NCBI GenBank assembly: GCA_021774995.1
Contig: JAJFIM010000018.1
Span: forward strand, 1 to 7,092
Reading direction: 5' to 3'
Source of the DNA: Alphaproteobacteria bacterium
GTDB lineage: Bacteria; Pseudomonadota; Alphaproteobacteria; SMXP01
DNA: 7,092 nucleotides
Shown: one piece after another, positions 6,101-7,092 of the stretch
How the letters are laid out: the number at the start of each line of letters is the position of its first letter
Numbering within the stretch: the first letter of the stretch is position 1
Position numbers and translations under genes: made by a program
Notes under the pieces: model-generated
Database searches by the model: none
What the model was told of the DNA's origin: nothing
The model's input: only the letters and a program-made list of their open reading frames with translations

Positions 6101-7092
6101 CAATGGCGGTCAACTGAATATCTCTGAGCTTCAGGACGCGGTTCTTGATGTTGCAGGTGGCTCGGATGTTGGGCTGTCGGGTTCTGTTGAAGATGTGACG
6201 ATTGCAGGTGCTGGTGCGGTCACGTTCAGCTCGGTGCGCGCGCAGCGTCTGGATGTGCAAGGGGACGCCGAGGTCGACGCTGCTGGCACGTTCGGGAACA
6301 CCATAACCGTTGACGGCGGCTTGAATGTGGACGGACGCCTTGGGGTTGCTGGAACAGTGCAACGTGCAGCGACATTGAGCTTTGAAGGGGATCAAGAAGT
6401 GACCGGAACGGGCACGATTGATCTGAGCAGGAGCAATGCGATAGGTACAGAAACCATCAACAATAGCTTGCAGTTCCGTGGCGATATCTCAGGTGTCGAC
6501 GAGACCCTGACTTTTGGCGCAGATCTGACGCTTCGCGGTCACGGACCTATCTTTGGCAGCGGAGAAGATGACATCCGCATCCTGGGCACGTTGGAAGGGG
6601 TAGATAACGGGCTGTTAACCCTATCAAAGATCGACAATGACGGGGCAGTGGTGAGTGTGGATGCGTCTGCGGGTGGTGTCGCAGTACAAGGCGTCATCGA
6701 GCAGACCGTCTTTGAAGACGCAGCGGGTCAGACGGGGCGGCTGGAGCTCATCTCGGGCGAGCTCATCAATGTCACCCTCGGCATCGACACCTTTGCCGAT
6801 AACCGCTTCACTACAGCAACATTCCAGGAAGGTCTGCGGCTGGACGATGCCACATTGAGCATTGAGGCCTCCAGTCAGACATTCACAACGATCTCGGTCA
6901 ACGGGATCGGGATTCTGGGCACAGGCGAGGTCGTGCTGTCGGATGTCAACCGGATCGATACCGAGACCGTTAGCAATCAACTCACCTTCCGTGGTGTCGA
7001 GACTGGCGCAGAGGCCATCCTGATCGACGCGGGTATCACCGTGCGCGGCACCGGTACCGTATCCAACAGCTTTAGCGCCGGTGATACACTTG
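1..7092 (+). CDS. Giant modular Ig-like / LVIVD-propeller / beta-solenoid surface protein, internal fragment (both ends missing)
   Basis: The frame whose first full codon is at base 3 has no stop through base 7091, giving 2363 sense codons; bases 1-2 and 7092 belong to split codons. Neither the start nor the stop is in the window, so a signal peptide and secretion signal cannot be assessed. Order of parts: Ig modules A/B (residues 1-335), two SbsA-like Ig domains (336-552), a CNA-B/carboxypeptidase-regulatory-like fold (557-660), an SFDHD module (661-820), TSP3 linker (834-860), orphan domain (864-1211), TSP3 linker (1212-1256), seven-blade LVIVD propeller (1261-1583), Ig (1585-1686), SbsA-like Ig (1689-1796) and a beta-solenoid (1799-2363+). 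There is no Cys, only 6 Lys and 5 Trp, and Asp/Glu are frequent, as expected of an exported, calcium-binding protein. No enzyme motif is seen. A role in adhesion, biofilm or matrix is inferred from architecture alone. The gene is certain; the function is moderately supported. Confidence 0.95.
120..701 (+). repeat. Complete 582-bp tandem repeat unit (Ig-like module A copy 1 + module B copy 2)
   Basis: One full 194-residue unit holding two Ig-like modules. Module A (residues 40-141) begins LPVLTATLAEDTG, passes through NPSLIGQATG and ends at the LDTSAP linker. This resembles the 'EDTG..DG.T.NP.I.G' Ig-like repeats of large bacterial surface proteins. Module B (residues 142-233) carries SDTGQQGDGKTD, an Asp/Gly-rich edge that could bind calcium between domains, then a beta-rich body ending TATDAAGNAT. 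The family assignment comes from motif memory; the period and units are read directly from the sequence. Confidence 0.9.
583..701 (+). repeat. Exact 119-bp direct repeat, second copy (module B)
   Basis: This is the second copy of the sequence at 1-119, identical at every base, including silent third positions. Exact nucleotide identity in one half of the unit, beside only about 60% protein identity in the adjoining module A, indicates recent duplication or gene conversion limited to module B. Confidence 0.93.
702..1007 (+). repeat. Ig-like module A, copy 2 (diverged)
   Basis: Residues 234-335 align without gaps to residues 40-141 at the same 194-residue offset. By my count about 64 of 106 positions, including flanks, are identical. 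Conserved blocks are LTATLAEDTG, IVGLFLT, INPTD and RAVD, and the copy ends at the LDTTAP linker. No module B follows; an SbsA-type Ig domain takes its place, so this copy marks the C-terminal end of the A/B array. Confidence 0.88.
1008..1310 (+). other. SbsA-like bacterial Ig domain 1 (Big_5 type)
   Basis: Residues 336-436 begin APVIESGPAGEF, followed by LELSFDEAIDPSSISPEAITL and the closing signature RDLAGNTLEPD. This order (Pro-rich start, 'F.e.id.ssi', then 'v.D.aGN.l') is the Big_5 pattern first described in S-layer protein SbsA and common in bacterial surface proteins. It probably serves as a rigid spacer. The length of about 100 residues is normal for the family. Confidence 0.85.
1311..1658 (+). 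other. SbsA-like bacterial Ig domain 2 (Big_5 type)
   Basis: Residues 437-552 open with PGIESVSPTSGEGGVNV, continue with EITVRFEEPVDASTVTAETF, and reach ATLFPDEPLPGSTRGIITVDG before RDGRPIDADGDDEAGG. These elements match the Big_5 order closely, including the acidic 'G..iDaDgDdeaGG' tail seen in many members. That Asp-rich tail may bind a metal ion, which is inference. Confidence 0.85.
1671..1982 (+). other. Carboxypeptidase-regulatory / CNA-B-like beta-sandwich
   Basis: Residues 557-660 show AVEGFVLDSN, an insert, IPIEGVRLTVEG, then FAVTDENGFFRLENLPG. The pattern 'v.G.V.d..g.pi.gv.v.l.g....tdt.G.f.f..lp.g' defines the prealbumin-like regulatory fold of CarboxypepD_reg and CNA-B/SdrD B repeats. 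A longer tail with Tyr/Gly-rich turns (GYVYGGLVESYS) follows. It is probably a structural domain in the stalk. No lysine and Asn pair for an isopeptide bond is apparent; lysine is absent from this stretch. Confidence 0.75.
1983..2462 (+). other. SFDHD/GEW-signature module, possibly ZU5-like
   Basis: Residues 661-820 contain LLSVTVPDDVMLTHADGTPAD, then AVTFPNLDGLAPGESRPVYS, SFDHDVGEWVITGQAVVS, and a closing GGVRTLGWRGLG. I recall the combination of 'tvP....a.G.p', 'v.FPN.dgl.PGe', 'sFDHd.GeWv..G.a.vs.DG' and 'GW.g' from other giant bacterial secreted proteins, next to TSP3 linkers and Ig domains. It resembles a ZU5-like beta-sandwich, but that is an impression only. It holds two of the five tryptophans (2361, 2442). 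Binding partner unknown. Confidence 0.55.
2502..2582 (+). other. TSP3-like calcium-binding linker 1
   Basis: Residues 834-860 read DLPDRDGDGIPDQIDPDANG, then DGVPDEE. These are two overlapping Asp-rich loops of the thrombospondin type-3 form 'D.DgDGipD..D.d.nGdGvpD'. Such loops chelate calcium and stiffen inter-domain linkers. The linker separates the SFDHD module from the AT-rich orphan domain. Confidence 0.85.
2592..3635 (+). other. Unrecognised AT-rich domain of about 348 residues
   Basis: I do not recognise a family for residues 864-1211. The stretch begins VEIEAGLVGSLVVPQINAG, has a short acidic helix-like piece (LTPEEIERELG), then alternating Ser/Thr/Ala and hydrophobic residues suggesting beta strands (for example FSFSTVVGSFTARF). 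Next come Pro/Phe turns (LPVVGGFF, VPDFGLPDF), an acidic Ser-rich part, and a terminal EVDYTLYIYSPATN strand. It contains two of the six lysines. Hand counts of three 60-base lines give 38-45% G+C, well below the segment after 3700. It lies between two TSP3 linkers, so it is probably an independently folding unit or binding head. No function is assigned. Confidence 0.6.
3636..3770 (+). other. TSP3-like calcium-binding linker 2 (bacterial TSP3 type)
   Basis: Residues 1212-1256 contain FDSDLDSIPDIGEFVIGLN followed by DTDGDGISDAAEIEQGLNP and LDG. Both copies follow the bacterial TSP3 form 'D.D.DgisD..E...G.nPl..D'; the first is degenerate, the second canonical. Calcium binding is expected from the family. 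The change in base composition described under findings falls inside this linker. Confidence 0.9.
3783..4751 (+). other. LVIVD-type beta-propeller, seven blades
   Basis: Residues 1261-1583 form a repeat of the LVIVD family, each blade with the pattern 'a..vav.g..aYva.g..GL.IvdvsdP..P.l...i..pG'. My blade assignment is: 3819-3962, 3963-4094, 4095-4205, 4206-4325, 4326-4511, 4512-4655 and 4656-4751. Clear cores are TAYVATGTAGLAIINAS, LAFVAAGAAGLHIVNVSDP, LAVVAAGGRGLQI and IAYVGDGSGGLQVIN. Blade 5 has an insert (RTTGPRPDPLGG) and blade 3 is short. LVIVD repeats occur in bacterial and archaeal surface proteins, with no catalytic role known to me; here the domain may be a ligand-binding head. Propeller assignment is strong, blade number moderate. 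Confidence 0.85.
4755..5060 (+). other. Bacterial Ig-like domain after the propeller
   Basis: Residues 1585-1686 show APTISIDTSAID, an acidic stretch, ISVSLTAEDDVQVRNVQLLVNG, DVSAPYDLNFVAPSL and EVQAFDTGGNASMSN. The order 'v.a.dd..v..v.l.vnG......aPY.......G...l.v.a.D.gGN.s.S' is that of Big_7-like Ig domains in secreted bacterial proteins. It leads without a gap into the next Ig domain at DITPPEV. Confidence 0.8.
5067..5390 (+). other. SbsA-like bacterial Ig domain 3 (Big_5 type)
   Basis: Residues 1689-1796 contain TPPEVTSILPDDGALV, LQLRFSEAIDPETLTVNNFQI, then YEVTFDPAGVSDRAGNEVQDG. This is a complete Big_5 pattern, related to but clearly diverged from the two at 1008-1658. It joins the propeller/Ig part to the beta-solenoid. 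Confidence 0.87.
5397..5492 (+). other. Trp-rich entry motif of the beta-solenoid
   Basis: Residues 1799-1830 read AIWANEAGGSWTTANNWLSG then TVPNGNDIAFIP. The motif 'W....gG.W.ta.NW..g.vPn..D.a.i' commonly opens beta-helix domains in autotransporters and other large secreted proteins, and probably forms the N-terminal cap. Three of the five tryptophans of the window lie in these 15 residues (codons 5403, 5427, 5445). Confidence 0.75.
5769..6320 (+). repeat. Beta-solenoid superunit 1 (184 residues)
   Basis: Begins LTLNGSITIAENA, then LRFSGEQTVLGTGDLIL, SNSVQFSGLSSSVSEVLTFG, NLTVRGQGTV, SLRFLGDV, and GALTLTRVDQGGEVLSV. The same series returns in superunit 2. Up to about 5950 its DNA is AT-rich (38% and 43% G+C in two counted lines), whereas the homologous part of superunit 2 is richer in G+C. 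Confidence 0.75.
6321..6833 (+). repeat. Beta-solenoid superunit 2 (171 residues)
   Basis: Begins LNVDGRLGVAGTV, then LSFEGDQEVTGTGTIDL, NNSLQFRGDISGVDETLTFG, DLTLRGHGPI, DIRILGTL and GLLTLSKIDNDGAVVSV. Every block matches superunit 1 in order. The spacing from the first LTFG (5940) to the second (6507) is 567 bases. Protein similarity is clear but the DNA is diverged, so this is an old duplication. Confidence 0.78.
6834..7092 (+). repeat. Beta-solenoid superunit 3 (partial, runs off the window)
   Basis: Begins LRLDDATLSIEAS, then ISVNGIGILGTGEVVLSDVN, SNQLTFRGVETG, AILIDAGITVRGTGTV and SFSAGDTL. These correspond to the first half of superunits 1 and 2; the second VRG turn (7041) is 510 bases after its equivalent (6531). 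The unit is cut by the window end, so further units may follow. Confidence 0.75.

Larger units (their letters stand above)
5397..7092 (+). other. Parallel beta-helix/solenoid region, continuing past the window
   Basis: From residue 1799 on, the protein is made of short strands with Gly/Asn turns and a high content of Val, Thr, Ser, Leu and Gly, as in right-handed beta-helices of adhesins. Recurrent turn motifs are 'LTFG..LTVRGQGTV' and 'L.F.G.Q.V.GTG.I'. The same elements return every 170-190 residues (see the repeat entries). No enzyme active-site pattern (pectate lyase or glycosidase type) stands out, so a structural or adhesive role is more likely. The passenger-like domain may belong to an autotransporter or a type I/two-partner secreted protein; the missing C-terminus would decide. 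Confidence 0.75.

Noticed and set aside
5397..7092. RTX calcium nonapeptide repeats marking type I secretion
   Set aside because: The Gly/Asp-rich turns here do not form the GGxGxDxux series at nine-residue spacing. Any RTX block would have to lie downstream of the window.

Overview
The whole window lies inside one gene. Reading codons from base 3 on the + strand, I find no stop codon to the last complete codon (7089-7091): 2363 consecutive sense codons, open at both ends. No start codon, signal peptide, promoter, terminator or C-terminal sorting domain falls inside the window, and no RNA gene or mobile element is visible. Residue numbers below are window residues (codon start divided by 3).

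The protein is a giant modular extracellular or surface protein, most like the large repeat adhesins of Gram-negative, often marine, bacteria. By hand translation it has no cysteine, only 6 lysines, 6 histidines and 5 tryptophans, and it is rich in Asp, Glu, Gly, Ser, Thr and Val. The domain types (SbsA-type Ig, TSP3-like calcium linkers, LVIVD propeller, beta-solenoid) are common in large secreted proteins of Alphaproteobacteria, Planctomycetes and similar groups. The sequence alone does not settle the taxon.

Layout: (1) 1-1007, alternating Ig-like modules A and B forming a 582-bp (194-residue) tandem repeat, with 119 bp of B identical between copies. (2) 1008-1658, two SbsA-like (Big_5) Ig domains. 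(3) 1671-1982, a carboxypeptidase-regulatory/CNA-B-like beta-sandwich, then 1983-2462, a module with an SFDHD...GEW signature. (4) 2502-2582, a TSP3-like Asp-rich calcium linker. (5) 2592-3635, an unrecognised AT-rich domain of about 348 residues. (6) 3636-3770, a second TSP3-like linker, where base composition changes abruptly. (7) 3783-4751, an LVIVD-type beta-propeller in which I count seven blades. (8) 4755-5060, an Ig domain, and 5067-5390, a third Big_5 domain. (9) 5397-7091 and beyond, a Trp-rich cap followed by a beta-solenoid built from superunits of about 170-190 residues.

Together the parts suggest a stalk of Ig modules stiffened by calcium carrying several possible binding heads (the orphan domain, the propeller and the solenoid). 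Strong changes in GC along a single reading frame suggest the gene was assembled by domain shuffling. Adhesion or matrix function is inferred from architecture; no catalytic site is recognised.
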